This document shows, piece after piece, positions 24,701-37,106 of a DNA stretch of 64,000 nucleotides. A model generated the notes under the pieces. That model saw only the letters and a program-made list of their open reading frames with translations, searched no databases and was not told the origin of the DNA. The stretch is from Hemerocallis citrina (taxonomy: Eukaryota; Streptophyta; Magnoliopsida; Asparagales; Asphodelaceae): the NCBI GenBank assembly GCA_017893485.1, contig CM030359.1, positions 31,190,430 through 31,254,429 on the forward strand. The letters run 5' to 3'. The first letter of the stretch is position 1. Every line of letters starts with the position of its first letter. A program made the position numbers and the translations under genes.

Positions 24701-25572
24701 CTAAAGTGAAACTGTGGTGTTGTAGCAACCATGTGATAAAAGTTGGGGCGTATGAAATGCTACCTAGATAGTAATCACACAAGACTTGAACTTAATACTC
24801 GAACATGATACTTGAATAAGATACTTAACATGATACGTGCATGCTTGATACTTAACTACATGATTACATGATACCTGATTACATGAGACTTGAAACGTGA
24901 TACATGATACATGATTACACGACACTTGACACTTGATGCATGTTTATGAGATACTTGTTTACTTGACACTTGAGTTATGCCGTGTGCACTTGATACTTTT
25001 ACCATGCTAGTTGTCTAGGTTGACATTATACCTTTACCATGTGCTAGTTAGTTTTTCCCCATTTCATATGCTTGTATCCAACTCTATTTGTGACCCGAAC
25101 TTGCAATTGATGGGTACTTGTGTTTTCTCTTGTTCTCTTTCCTGCATTCGTTGTATTGCAGATTTTGGAGGACAGGTTCCTGAAAGTATTGGCGAGGTGA
25201 TGTTTTAGATGCTGGAGATTCTGCTTATTATTATTATTTCTTGTAGTGCTAGAACAATATTTGTATTCGTGAGACTTGGATTATACTCGTATTTTCAGAC
25301 TTGGATATTATTTTGTATTTGGGCGATGTGACCCAGGATATTTATTTTTCCAGACTCTGTTTTATTTGAGAACAAGGTATTTGATTTCAAGTAAATTTCT
25401 GTTGGTGAATTTGTTTCAATGTTGCATGTTGGTTCCACCTTTTGCTTCCGACTCTGATATATTCTGTGATGTGTTGCAAAGATTCTTGAAACAGCTTATG
25501 GATGATGAAAATCATTCGCTGGGCTTTTGTTACGTTCTCGTATTCCATATTTTTGGGAAGCGGGACATGACA
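21741..25572 (+). mobile_element. Solo LTR of the 31-kb gypsy family, plus orientation
   Basis: Begins TGTAACCCC and ends GACATGACA, flanked by AGAAT at 21736-21740 and 25573-25577. There is no internal region, so it is the product of LTR-LTR recombination. It matches the LTR at 31084-35691 along most of its length. A TATA box candidate (CTATATAAATAC, 22400-22411) and a C-run at 22487-22497 lie in the first third. Confidence 0.92.
24389..24645. repeat. Tandem repeat of 42-45 bp in the solo LTR
   Basis: Six copies of a unit based on TTGTTGCCACGTGATCATGA and CTACATGACTCGTGC. Related but diverged simple arrays lie at the same relative place in the other two LTR copies, near 27180-27420 and 34930-35100. 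Confidence 0.8.
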
Positions 25573-25852
25573 AGAATATTAATGGCACATCTGAATATGG
25601 ATTATTTTATCCTCGCTCAAATAATTTTCAGTTACTGGTATAGTGATGCTGATTTTGCCGGTAGTAAAACGGACCGCAAAAGTACTAGTGGAGCGTGTCA
25701 CTTTTTGGGACTTAGTCGACCGATAACTAGGTGAATTTTTTTTTAACTGATAAACAAGTAGCAGATATATTTACCAAACCACTTAAAGAAGATACTTTTA
25801 TCAACTTTAGAAGAGAACTAGGCATTTGCTCATTTCATGACATTTTTTTTTA
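25573..25852 (+). pseudogene. Copia A RNase H remnant
   Basis: Continuation of copia A pol after the solo LTR: YSDADFAGSKTDRKSTSGACHFLG is the start of the copia RNase H domain (YSDAD carries a catalytic Asp). A deletion at about 25720 removes most of the domain, because the sequence jumps to the C-terminal part (DKQVADIFTKPLKEDTF in copia numbering), which ends near 25850. Confidence 0.82.
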
Positions 25853-26604
25853 AAAAAATTATGGCTAAGTCGACTCATAATTGGTTATCGGTCGACTTAT
25901 ACAGCATTTTCCTTGTCTACATTTCTATCTTCATTTTTTTCTCTTGGCCAGTCGACTGTCTTGAATTCCACAGTCGACTGACAGTAGCTCCATTAAACTA
26001 TTTTGTTTGGTTTTATTTTTCTCAAAAATTAGTCAACTATCGCGACTATATTTTATTTTTTCATCTGAATCGTCACAGACTTGCGACATCTCTCTTTTAT
26101 CCTCTTTTACCCTCTTCAAATCTACACCCTTCATTCAAACCCCACTGTAATCGCTACCCCCCAGTTCAGGCAAAAACCCTAGTCTTCTTTACTGCCACCT
26201 TTCACTTTTTACACCCTTCATTCAAACAGTGATGATGAAGATGACGATGAAGATTGATGTTATTTTCATATTTGATTTTGTAACTTTGAATTATGTTTTA
26301 TGCTTGTATGATGTTCTATTTCAACTTTGTCTTATGCACAATCTATTTGATATTCATGTATAAATTTCTCTATGGTGTTGGTTGTTATCTATGGTTGGTT
26401 TTTACTCTTTATTTTTTGTTGATGACAAAGGAGGAGAAATATCGGTTTTGTGCATGATAATGCATGTTAAAATTATGTGCAAAATTGTGTGCATGTTGTA
26501 CTTTATTCAGGGGGAGCATGTTCAAAATTGTATATCTTTTATAATTATGAGTGAGCATCATGTTATGTAAATTTTAGTTCTATTCTATTTTAGTTATTGT
26601 GTTG
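25853..26604 (+). other. Copia A 3' non-coding region
   Basis: Non-coding DNA after RNase H, collinear with 47246-47750 of copia B. It holds several GTCGAC-centred palindromes (25868-25872, 25891, 25951-25980). It is broken at 26604 by the inverted solo LTR and resumes at 30704 with TCATCATCAAAAAGTGGG, a degraded polypurine tract. Confidence 0.7.
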
Positions 26605-29600
26605 TGTCACGCCCTGCTTCTCAAAAACACGAAATACGAGCTTGTGACAAAGCCCAACGAATGATTTTAATCATTCATGAGCTGTAGGATCGACTCAGCA
26701 TCATAACAAGAATATAACAAAATATACACAATCACGCATGCATAAATAATTTATTAAGCAACAGAAAATAATTGAAACAAATAATAATATCACAAATAGT
26801 TTTCAACTCTGGATTAAAAGATAAAACTCGGGACTATAAGCTCGTTACAAGGTTTATGTAGCAAAAGAAATAAATAACTCAAGAAAATAAAATATCTAAG
26901 CAAGTCCTTGCTCCAAGCGAAGCCTAGAATGTCTGCTCACCAATTCCAGTAGGTAACTCGTCTCCAAAGTCTATTTATAAAAATATCAAAAGGATAAAAT
27001 AGAGAAAACAAGATAAACGCCCTTAGTGCAAGTTAGGACCGCAAATAGTAAAACAAGTACAAGAAATATGAAACAAGATTTGGAATCAAGAATGTAATAC
27101 GGATGCAACAAGTAGTGGGGATTCAAGAAACTAGCTAACAAGAAAGACAACTCAAGTGACAAGGTTGGGTAACAAGTACTAGTAGTAAAACAAGTGGCTA
27201 GTGAACATGTAATGGTATCAAGCATCAAGTAATAAGTATCACGTACAAGTGTCAAGTAACAAATAACAAGTCTCAAGTAACAAGTTGTCAAGTACAAGTA
27301 TCAAGTATCAAGTAGCAAGTGTCAAGTATTAGGCTCAAGTATTAAGTCTCATGTATCATGTAATTAAGTAACAAGTCTCAAGTAGGGTATCAAGTGTGTA
27401 CAAGTGACAAGTTATTCTTAAATCTAATGTTTAATTCTATCTAGGTAGCACTTCATACATCTATGCTTTTACTACATGGTTGCTACATACAAACAGTTTT
27501 GTTTAGGGCTAGTGGTAGATTTTAAAGGGCGGTGTACTCAGGCATCAAGTATCAAGCAAGCATGGTTCATGAATCGGAAAATAAAATAATAAGTTCACGA
27601 AACAAGTTCGTAAATCCACTAACAAGTTCAAGAACCACACAGTGGGTTCATGAATCAAACAAGTTCATGAGCCAAGTAATGACTCCATGAATCGATCAAG
27701 ATACAACAAGTTCATGAACCAAGTATGGGGAAACACGGGCCCCCTTCCGAGTACACTTACCTATATTATCCACTACTATGGTCTTTCCCTTAAATCCCGG
27801 CTTATTGTTTATTATTATCATCAAGCAAAGTATGAAAGTGTGCGAAACATGTCAATCAAACATAATTAAGAACATGGGACAAGTCTAGGTTATGTAGGAT
27901 ACATGTTTAAGAGTCAAAATAAATCAAAGTATCAAGAACAACGAAAATCTCAAATCTGGACAGCATGAGGTTGCTGCACTAAAATTACGATTTCAGTTGC
28001 TACAAGATAGCAAATGTGGATCCGTCAGAAGTTCTAGATGCTAGACTCCTGTCCGGTTCCAACGCATATAATTAAGGTACATGAAAGTTGTGGAAACATG
28101 TGTCAAAATAGCAAACTATATAACATTTATGTTCAGCCAGAATTTGTGAATCTGAGTTTATACATATGAAACAGGATTGAAACATTATTAATTAATTCTG
28201 AGAAAATTATGAAATGTTCTCTAGAGTGTCCAGTAACAGCATGCAAAATTTCAAGTCATTTACTTACTGGTAGCATATTTAAAATAATTGTAAACTAAAA
28301 AGGTGTAGCAGTTTTTGTGAATCTGTGACTACCGACACAGCAGCAGTAAAACTGTGATATCTCCTAGACCGTAACTTGGATTCAAAAATTATGGATTTTA
28401 TTGACAACTAGACACTTAGGGTTACATTTTATATTCAGGACTCAAATTCATATTTTGGTTTTTTTGGGGTCGAAACAGCAAGTAAAGACAAGAAAAGCAG
28501 CAAGTGTGAATTTCTTTTATATACAAGTTGCATAATAAATGACTATTATGAGTCTAGATTAGTGTGTGATATAAATACGGATGCATTGGGGATCAAATCA
28601 GCAAGTCACATGTATTTCTCAACTCTAAAGAATGTAAGATCAACACAATACATCATACAACACACGTCTACAAGTTAAGGGGTTCATGTTCATGGTAATT
28701 AGGAGATAAAAGGGTCCAACTAGTTTTGTAAATTCATCAACGAAGGGTTGTGACTCTTATGATTATGGGATCGATGATGAATAATTCAAGATCAACAAAC
28801 GATGAAACAAGGAGGAGTCATAACTACAATCTATTTGCAGTATTTTCAATTAAATGCTTGTACTAGAACAAAAATTTGTACAAGAAGAATACTTGCCTTT
28901 AGGACAACGATGAATTCGACGGATGAATAACGGGAACGGATCCCAAGTAGTGAACACGATCGGCACGGATCTCGATAATGATCAAGATCAAGATGAAGAT
29001 CAAGCGAATCCAACGGTCGATATCGAAAATAAAACATATAAGAATTAGAAGAGTACCAACAGAGTAAATATACCATGATTGACAATTTGACGAATGCGAA
29101 CAAAAAGAGTGGATCAAATATTCAACTCACCAAGTAGAAGACGAACGAGACGATCAAGGGCCGAGATCAAGTGTGATCGGTCAATCGGACGGCTGTGATT
29201 GAAGATCAAGATCACGATCACGATGATCAAAAGAGATCCGACGGTCGAGATCAAGATATTGATGATGATGATGGTGGTGATGATGATGATTGATGCAAAT
29301 CCAACGGCCACGATCGACGAATCAAGAGGACGATGATCGTGATTGTGATGAACGACAATCGGACAGCTGAGATGTGATCGGATGTTCAAAATGAGATGAT
29401 GATGACGAAGATCTGATGGCTAGGAATCGATCAATCAAGATGATCATGATCGCGATGAAATGGACAGCTCACATCCATCATGATCAAACCCATGATCACA
29501 GCACTACGAGCTTCGGCTCTGGCATGGAGTTAGGGTTGTTGTCGCTGTGGTGAGGCACCGACAGCCAGGGGGTCAGGTGACGCGACAGCGATGTTGGCAC

Positions 29601-30703
29601 AGCGGCGCGCGAACAGGGGAGGCAACTGCGGCATTGCTACATCCAGGGACATGGCGTCGGGGAGAGGCACAGCACGGCTGGCATCGGAGAGGACCAACAC
29701 AGGGAAGCTGTGTCTGATCGGGCTGAGCAGCTGACTTATGAGGCGCGGCGCAAGGGAGGGCACTGCAGTCATTGGCGTCGAGGTCGCGACACAGAGGCGT
29801 GCGGTGTGCTGGAGTGCGTGCACAGGAGGAGCACGAAGGAAAAACGTCGGCTGGTGTTGTCGATGTTGTTGTCGACGAAAGGAGCACACGGCTGGCGCAG
29901 GCTGAGGACGACAGGGGACTGCGATGGGGGTGCAGTCACCGATGTCGCTCAGAGGAGGAGGAGAGAGCCGAAAAACAGGGGGAAGATGAACAGGTGACGG
30001 GTTAACAAAAATAGGTAGGATAAAGGAGGTAGGCGGCTGTAGGGTTTAGTTGCAGGATGGATTATATAAATATATATGTGGTTAGGGTATTAACCGGGTC
30101 TGGGTAGAGTTTAGGGTGCTAATGGGTACGGGTTTGGGGATAGCTTAACGGGTTGGGGTGTTAATAACAGGGTAGGGGTTTTGATTATACAGGGTTTTAT
30201 TAAAAATAGGATATATGGTTTTGGTAATTAGGTAAGGAATCCAATAAGAAAACATGAAACAACTAATAGAACATAATTTATAAAATAATGCAATTTACAT
30301 TACAATATAGACTTTATTTAAATTAACTACAATTATACTTAGTACATAGAATTGATTTTTAAATAAACAGTCAAAATTACTAATGATACTAATAGTTAAA
30401 AAATACAAATAATAATAATAAAATCAATAACAATAACAAGAATAATAATAATAATAGTACTAATAATAACAGTAGTAGTGATAATATTAAAAATCAAAGT
30501 AACAGTATCAAAAATAAGATTTGTAATGTAAAATTCATAGAAAATAGTTACAATTAAATTTATTGGTTGAAAATGGATTTTAATAAAAGATCCAACAATA
30601 CTTTTTAAGAAAAAAAAAATTTTGAAAGCGGTAAAATGATTTACAAAAATTTAAAATACCAAAAATACATAGAAAATACGGATTTGGGAAAACAGGGGAT
30701 ACA
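26605..30703 (-). mobile_element. Solo LTR of the same gypsy family, inverted
   Basis: Starts TGTCACGCCC and ends GGGGATACA in plus coordinates; this is the reverse complement of an LTR like 21741-25572. It is flanked by TGTTG at 26600-26604 and 30704-30708. There is no internal region. The GC-rich frames at about 29530-30005 fall within the LTR and are not supported as genes. Confidence 0.9.
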
Positions 30704-30730
30704 TGTTGTCATCATCAAAAAGTGGGAAAA

Positions 30731-31083
30731 TGTAAATTCTTGATTTTGATGACTACAACACAATACACAGTTGTTCTATCTTACATATCTTTTGCAGTGT
30801 GTACTTAAAAATGTTCAAGGCCACAAATACAATGAAGGTTTCAAAAGCTTTAGATCAAGCCAAAGACAAGAACGATTTCAAGACTCAAGATCAAGATACA
30901 AGACAAAGGCCTCTCAAAGAGCTTCAAAAGTGATTAGCTAAATGAACAAGTGTCTTGTAATTCTTTTGTAATATTTGTGTCTTAGAAATTCTTGTAAAAG
31001 CCTGGTAACACACATACTCACACATCCCCTAAATGAAAATAAAGTTTTCTAAAATCAAAATGTCAAAATGTAGCTTGTATAAG
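30731..31083 (+). repeat. Copia A 3' LTR, first 353 bp
   Basis: Matches the start of the copia B 3' LTR (47762 onward): both open with TTCTTGATTTTGATGA and share GTCTTAGAAATTCT and ACTCACACAT. It is interrupted at 31084 by the gypsy element; the rest of this LTR is not found in the window. Confidence 0.8.
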
Positions 31084-34000
31084 TGTAACCCCTATTCTTC
31101 ATTTTTCGTATTTTGGAGTGTATTTTTCTTTCTTGAGTATTTGTACTCTTCTTGTATTTTCTTGGACCGTATATTGGAGTTGTTTTCAATATATATTCAT
31201 TTATATTTTATTTTTGATCTCTTTGTGTCTGGTTGTCTTTCTTTTGTTCCGTTCTTGATCGATTATTATTTATTTCTACTCTTTATTGGATTCTTGCTCT
31301 ATTTCTTTTGCTCGTGTTGTGGGTTCTCGTGGTTCCTTTTTGCCCAAACCCTATTTTTTATCTTATTGCCAAATTAAACCCAAAATCCTGATAATTCGCC
31401 AACTCCTAATTCCTATTCAAATCCTATTATATCTACTCCTATTCAAACTCCTACTGCCAAACCCAAAACTCATTACAACCCAAACTCGCAACCTACTTCT
31501 AAACCCTAAATCACAATCCTATAAAACCCTCTCTCTTCTGTGCTACCCTAGCCTCCATCAAAACCCTAGCCTGCACTTCGTCCCCAATACCCCGACCACC
31601 ATTACCTCGACTGTAACTCCATCACACCAATCGCCTTTCCCAACCCACTGCACCCTCATCTCCATCCTCCCGAACCCTGCATCCCGATCACCTTGCAACC
31701 CGAGCACTCCCCCCGTCTTCCTCTCCGTCTTCGTTGTCCCTTTCCCGCTCTGTCCCCATCGTCGCGCGCCCAACAGTCAGCGATGCCAGTGCCAGCCGAC
31801 ACCGCGACCTCCCTGATCGTCCCCGTCCGATAGCAACAGCAGCAGCAACTGTGTTTCGCCCGTTAGCCGTCGCCCCCGTGGTGTTCTTCCGGTCTCTCTC
31901 TCTCTTTTGAAGTTGCACGTGCATGGGTATCGCACGTGTTATCTCGGTCGTTATCTTGTTTTTTGGTTCGTGTGATCCATTCGTTTGTTTGTTGTGTTCG
32001 TTGCCGGGAATCCGTTCCTGTTATTCTTGCTTTTGCTCTTCTTTATTTTCGTCTTCGGTTAAGGTAAATAACTTGTATTCAATTTCTTTGTATAATATAA
32101 GTAATAAATACCGCATGTAGTGTAGTTGGGTTTTAGAGACAATTCGTGTGCGATATCTTTGATGAATATTGTCTCTATAGTGCTATCTTGACCATAGTTG
32201 TCTCACGACATATATGACATAATATAACTTAGGATTGACCGTTTCTTGATGTGATTATATATGTGAGATAACTATGTGAATTTGTGTGTTTAATGGGATC
32301 CATATAATATACTTGTTGTGGACATGTCGTATATCCTATTTCATGTTGGTTGGACACTTAGTAGACTCTATTTCATGTTTGGTTATATTTCGAACAAGTT
32401 TCGTATGATCTATGCTGGTTTTGTTCCTAAAGGAAATTCTGTATTTTGTCGATAATCTGTTTTGATTGGTATTTTAGACCATATTAAGGTCAGTATCTTT
32501 ATTTTAGTTGTAAACACGATTTTTCGAGAAATCTGTCTTCTTTCGGAATTTTCTGACAGAGCTCGATTTCATTTTCGTATGTGTGAGATATGGTTGTTTT
32601 ACACAGAGTGTAATACAATTTTCAAATTTCGTTCCTTGATGATTTTGATGAATAAACTATTTTGATACTAGTATTTTTTTTTTTAACGAGGATAGAATCC
32701 AGAGATTCCAGCCCAATATATAAATAAAAAGAAAGAATACAACCAGTCAAAATTTTACAAGAAATAAAACTGTAGACGACAACTAAAGAAACCGAAAACA
32801 GAAAAAACAAGCGTGCAATATAGTACATTGCAAAAAGGAGACTACAAACAACAACTACCAATGTAGAGGCAAGGGGAGCAGAAAAGCAAAGGAGCATGCA
32901 CTCAGGCCGGCAGCACAACAAGCGTAAGTTGCAGTCTTCGGCAAAGCACGCCTCAGAAAACAGTAATCGAGGCAGGAGGAGGAGCCCTCAATCGGAAACT
33001 GGGAGTAAACGACTCAAAAGCACCAAGGAACTAGCGCATCAGCGGAGCGCCAGAATGACAGCTGATGCCGAACCACCAAGACCGAGTAAAAACACTCCGG
33101 TAACAGAGAACGGCAGCAAAAGTAGTTCACCAATAATCAGAAGAAAAAAAATGAGACAGCCGCAACGAATAAAGCCAGGCCAAAAGAGCCAAAACCATAT
33201 CAGTGAGCAAGAAGACTCAACCAAAGTGGCTGAACTGATGATCTACAAATGATCAAACAGAAAACCAGGAGGAGATAACCGCCTCCTCAGAATCATACAG
33301 GAACAAACCTAAACACCAAAATTAAGAACATCTCAGGACAAGATGGAGCTAGACAGAAATGCTCAGCTCTACCAAATATATCCAATGGTTACTCACAGCA
33401 TCCAAAGACGCAAAATAAACCAATGCACACCAGACACCATCCAAATCAGAAGAGAGCCACTACAAGGGAAAGCTAACACGCAGAAATGTGAACATACACA
33501 GTACATAAAGAACATAAATGAAGTTAGAGCAAGGCCTTGGCATAAAAAGATAGAACCAGCCACAAAAATAAATACAGTATATAACCAAGAGACTTATAAA
33601 GAGAGAACAGGCAGTGAGAAGCAGCTGAGTTATCCATCAAACAACAAAAAATGCACACCAGCCAAAAGAACAGAGACCATATCCACGCTAGACAGAAAGA
33701 GAGCAGCCAAACTCGGATCCTAAAGCCTCCAGCAAACAACACAAAAGACCCCTAGAGAAAGGGGATAAGCCATATTTTGATACTAGTGTTAAACATAGTA
33801 TATTTTGATCAGAAATTTTGCACAGTACTTCTATGCTTGGTTGGGATTTACCCAGAATTTTGGTGGATTTATTTGATAAGGGTTACAAACCATTTCATGC
33901 TTTCGAATAAAAACTATACATACTGAATTTTCTCGTTGTTCTGTAAAAATATGTATTTTCACCCTAGTTCCTCTTACTGTATGAAAAATAATTGTAAAAT

Positions 34001-35691
34001 ATGAAACTTATCCTATTATTTCTATTTTAATCTCCCTTTGACGGATCTAGATTTCCTTTCACAGTTTGCGAGATATTACTGTTTTCGTACGGCGGTGTCA
34101 GAAATTCCAGATTTGCCAAACTATCGTTTCTTGATGTTTTCTGATTTTCGTTGACTCAACTAATCTTTTTGAAAAATTATGAAACTTTATATTCTGATAC
34201 TAGACATATAGGGGAATACTCCAGATTTTTTGTGGATTTAATTGAGAGGTTTTCATGTTGTTTTCCTGTTCTTGAATACAATTTACTGATTTCTGGCTGA
34301 ACGTATTTTCTGGTTTCAAATTAGTTTTAACTCATGTTTTCGTGAAATACTGTATGACTTATATGTATTTTCTGGATTCGGCTAGAAGTCTACTTTCCAG
34401 ATTTTCTGACGGATCCAGGTTTGCATATTTGTAGCAACGGAAATCACTGTTTTAGTACTGTACTGTAGTGCTGTCCTGAATTAGAAATTACCCTGTTTTG
34501 CTCGTTTATACGACAACTTACCATCTATGCATGCTTATCTGTTACTCTGAACCTGCTACTTTTTCTACCATGCTAGTTTTACTCCGTTTCATACACATAC
34601 ACATCTGTCTGATAATAATTATAAAATTGACCAATCTGGGGTTTATGGGGAAGATCTAGTAGTAGGAAAGTATAGAAATATGTACTTGGAAGGGGGCCCA
34701 TATTTTCCATGTGATTATCTGTTATCTGTTATTCTGAACCCTATCTACATTACTTCCCTATAGGAAGGTGTACTCAGAAGAGAACCACTAGGTTCTATCT
34801 GTCTGTCTGTTGCCTGAGTACACTGCCTTATATGTCCCCTACGAAATCTAAACGAAATTGTTTGAATGTAGCAACCATGTGGTAAATGGTTGGGATGCAT
34901 GAAGTTCTACCAAGATAGTAATAAACACAAGACTTATAAGAACATTACATCTATATCTGACATCTGTATCTGACATCTGTATCTGCTATCTGATCATCAG
35001 TTATCTGATCATCTATTATCTGATTATCTGTTATCTGTCTGACACTATTATCTGATACTATCATCTGATACTATTATCTATATATCTGTCTGCATATCAT
35101 TTGACACTTGACACATGTTAGTATACCATGCTAGTTGATTCTGTTTTCATCATAAGTATTCATTCCGTTACATATACCATGTTGCATTTGTTTTGCAATT
35201 ATTTAGATTTGTTTAGTTTCCATGTACTTGTATCCTACACTACAAGCGGTCCGTAACTTGCATTGACGGGTACTTTGTTTTCTTTTCCTTCTCCTAAAAT
35301 TTTACTAATTGTAGATCAGGATGGTCAGCTGCCCGATGGTATTGGAGAAATAAGATATTAGTGCTGCAGTTTGATATGATTATTATTATTTGTTGCTTTT
35401 GAATAATGTATTTGAGTACTTGGATATTATTCGTATCTGGGAAATGTGACCCAGAATATTGATTTGTTCGGATCAATTTATTTGAGATTATTACATTGTT
35501 GGATTTCAAGTAAATTCTGTTGGTATAATTGTTTCGATTTTGCATATATGTGGTTGACTCTTTGGCTTCCTACTCTGATTATTCTGAGATTATTGTAAAG
35601 ATTCTGAACAACTTATGGATGATGAAAATCATTCGCTGGGCTTAGTCGCGCATCCATATTTCGTATTCTTTTTGAAAAGCGGAGCGTGACA
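31084..35691 (+). repeat. 5' LTR of the truncated gypsy element (4608 bp with insertion)
   Basis: Begins TGTAACCCC and ends GAGCGTGACA. Without the 1.1-kb non-LTR insertion and its duplication, it is close to 3.5 kb, similar to the two solo copies. A TATA candidate (CTATAAAACC) lies at 31519-31528. Confidence 0.88.
32673..33772 (-). mobile_element. Non-LTR retroelement insertion (LINE-like)
   Basis: A 1.1-kb block absent from the sibling LTRs, flanked by a perfect 15-bp duplication TATTTTGATACTAGT (32658-32672 and 33773-33787). It starts in plus coordinates with a T-run, so on its own strand it ends in poly(A), preceded by ATCCTCGTT. Long duplications plus a poly(A) tail are the marks of target-primed reverse transcription. 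No RT or endonuclease is recognised, so it is a 5'-truncated or non-coding passenger; the ORF on the opposite strand at 32896-33252 is probably fortuitous. Confidence 0.8.
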
Positions 35692-35701
35692 GGGCTTTTA
35701 G

Positions 35702-35714
35702 TGGTATCAGAGCC
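35702..35714 (+). other. Primer-binding site, initiator tRNA-Met
   Basis: TGGTATCAGAGCC, ten bases after the LTR end, complementary to the 3' end of plant initiator tRNA-Met. Confidence 0.9.
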
Positions 35715-35872
35715 CAGGTTTGGCTAATATATTAGTTCTACTGATATATTAGAAAAGCTTGGCCCGTACTGGGATCGGCACAACATTTCACCAACCATAT
35801 ATATATATGCAAAAAATGAAATTTTTACCAACTTTGATCCGAATGCTAATTGTTTTGATTTTTGTGCAGATT

Positions 35873-37106
35873 ATGGCTCGCAGGGGTTCTTCTCAGTTTC
35901 AGACTGATCCGAATGAGGCTGTCACTACTATGCTTGAGCGGCTAATTAATCGGCAGCAGAACCACAGTGATCTACTGATGGCTGTGCTGGAAGTTTCCTG
36001 GGTTCCGCCTCCCGCTGTACCTGTGCAGGCTGCTCTTCCTCCTCATCCGGGTACAGTCACAGATTTCATGAGGCTGCATCCCGATCGTTTTTCTGGCACT
36101 GAGACGCCTTTGGAGGATGAAGAGTGGTTGATACGAAATGAGTGCTTGCTCTTGGCGGCATGAGTTGCCAAGGATGATAGGGTGGATGTAGTTTCCATTC
36201 AGTTAGTGGATCTGGCTCACATTTGGTGGATGGCCGAGTCTGAGCGACTTGAGAGGCCTATTGCTTGGGCTACTTTCACTCGGTGATTCTTGGAGAATTT
36301 CTTCCCCAGTAGTACTCAAGTTGAAATAGAACAACAATTTCTGGCCCTAAAACAGGTTAAGTTATTATTCTATTTTGAATTTTGTTACATAATTGTTCAT
36401 ACAATGTTGTAATATGGGACTTTCTTGCAACAGGGCTCCAGGTCAATGTTGTAATATGGGACTTTCTTGCAACAGGGCTCCAGGTCAGTGGATGAGTATG
36501 CAGCTGAGTTTACTAGGCTTAGCCGCTTCGCTGCCGTTCTTGTGGCAACCGAAGAGGATAGGGTTCATAGATTCACAAATGGGATTGAGCAGGATATCAA
36601 GAGGCATCTTGGCTCTCTTCACTTGCGTACCTACACTGAGGCTCTTGAGGCAGCCCGAGCTGAGGAGCAGGCTCGTGGCGGTTCGACTCCTTCTCAGTGG
36701 ACTATTCTGCATTCTACTGTTAGGCCTTCTGGTGGGCCTGTTCGGAGGCCTATGCCAGCCCATCCTGTCAGGGCAGCTCCGTATCCTTCTGCTGGTTTTC
36801 CCAGGGATGGTTTTTGCAACTTTTGCCAAGTTTTTGGGCATGAACGCAAGAATTGTTTCCGCGCCTCTCGCCGATGCTTTAGGTGTGGTGCTACCGATCA
36901 TTCGGTCCGAGATTGCCCACAGCAGCTGCGTTTGGCTCTTCCAACCGGGGGTTCTGTTCTGTAGGTGGCCCATACTCGTGGTCCAGTTAGGCCACCGCTT
37001 CCTCCTCAGCGCCAGATTGTTGGTCAGAGGACCGCTGTTCCGAGGAAAGGTCAGGCTTTCAACTTGACTGCTGTAGATGTTGAGGCAGCTGAAGGTGTTA
37101 TGGCAG
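35873..37106 (+). pseudogene. Gypsy gag and gag-pol linker with an apparent intron
   Basis: Likely start at the ATG of MARRGSSQFQTD; an upstream in-frame Met at 35759 only adds the leader. The first block carries the capsid N-terminus (LHPDRFSGTETPLEDEEWL). Two TGA codons, at 36161-36163 and near 36284, interrupt it. The second block (36476-36964) continues the capsid (SVDEYAAEFTRLSRFA) and ends in two zinc knuckles, CNFCQVFGHERKNC and CFRCGATDHSVRDC, before a TAG at 36962-36964. The blocks join in phase only if 36356-36475 is removed. After the TAG the same frame continues as a Pro-rich linker to 37106. The stops are of CGA/CAG-to-stop type. Confidence 0.85.
36356..36475 (+). other. Putative GT-AG intron in gag, duplicated acceptor
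   Basis: The segment starts GTTAAG directly after codons for LALKQ and ends TTGCAACAG directly before codons for GSRSVDEY. Its removal restores the gag frame in phase 0. A 42-bp tandem duplication (36402-36443 and 36444-36485) copies the acceptor, so there are two AG sites, at 36432-36433 and 36474-36475. Use of the first would bring in a stop (ATG TTG TAA), so only the second keeps the frame. Confidence 0.6.

Larger units (their letters stand above)
18110..31083 (+). mobile_element. Copia A: decayed SIRE/Maximus-like Ty1/copia element with nested insertions
   Basis: A plus-strand Ty1/copia element, truncated within gag at its left end and lacking its 5' LTR. Order: gag tail with zinc knuckle, protease, integrase, RT, RNase H, a long 3' non-coding region, then a partial 3' LTR. 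Pieces are 18110-21740, 25573-26604 and 30704-31083, separated by two solo LTRs with perfect target duplications (AGAAT, TGTTG). The 3' LTR is cut at 31083 by the gypsy element. Gag with a coiled-coil tail, the size of the 3' region and close similarity to copia B (46-49 kb) point to the SIRE/Maximus lineage. Confidence 0.85.

Noticed and set aside
25241..25248. TTGTAGTG as the right end of the CACTA element at 1458
   Set aside because: The adjoining bases (TTATTATTTC) do not match the left tip, the flanking trinucleotide differs, and it lies inside an identified solo LTR.
29530..30005. GC-rich overlapping ORFs on both strands
   Set aside because: They lie inside an inverted solo LTR and show no domain.
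32896..33252. 118-codon basic plus-strand ORF
   Set aside because: It is antisense to a poly(A)-tailed non-LTR insertion and shows only compositional bias (Ser, Lys, Arg).
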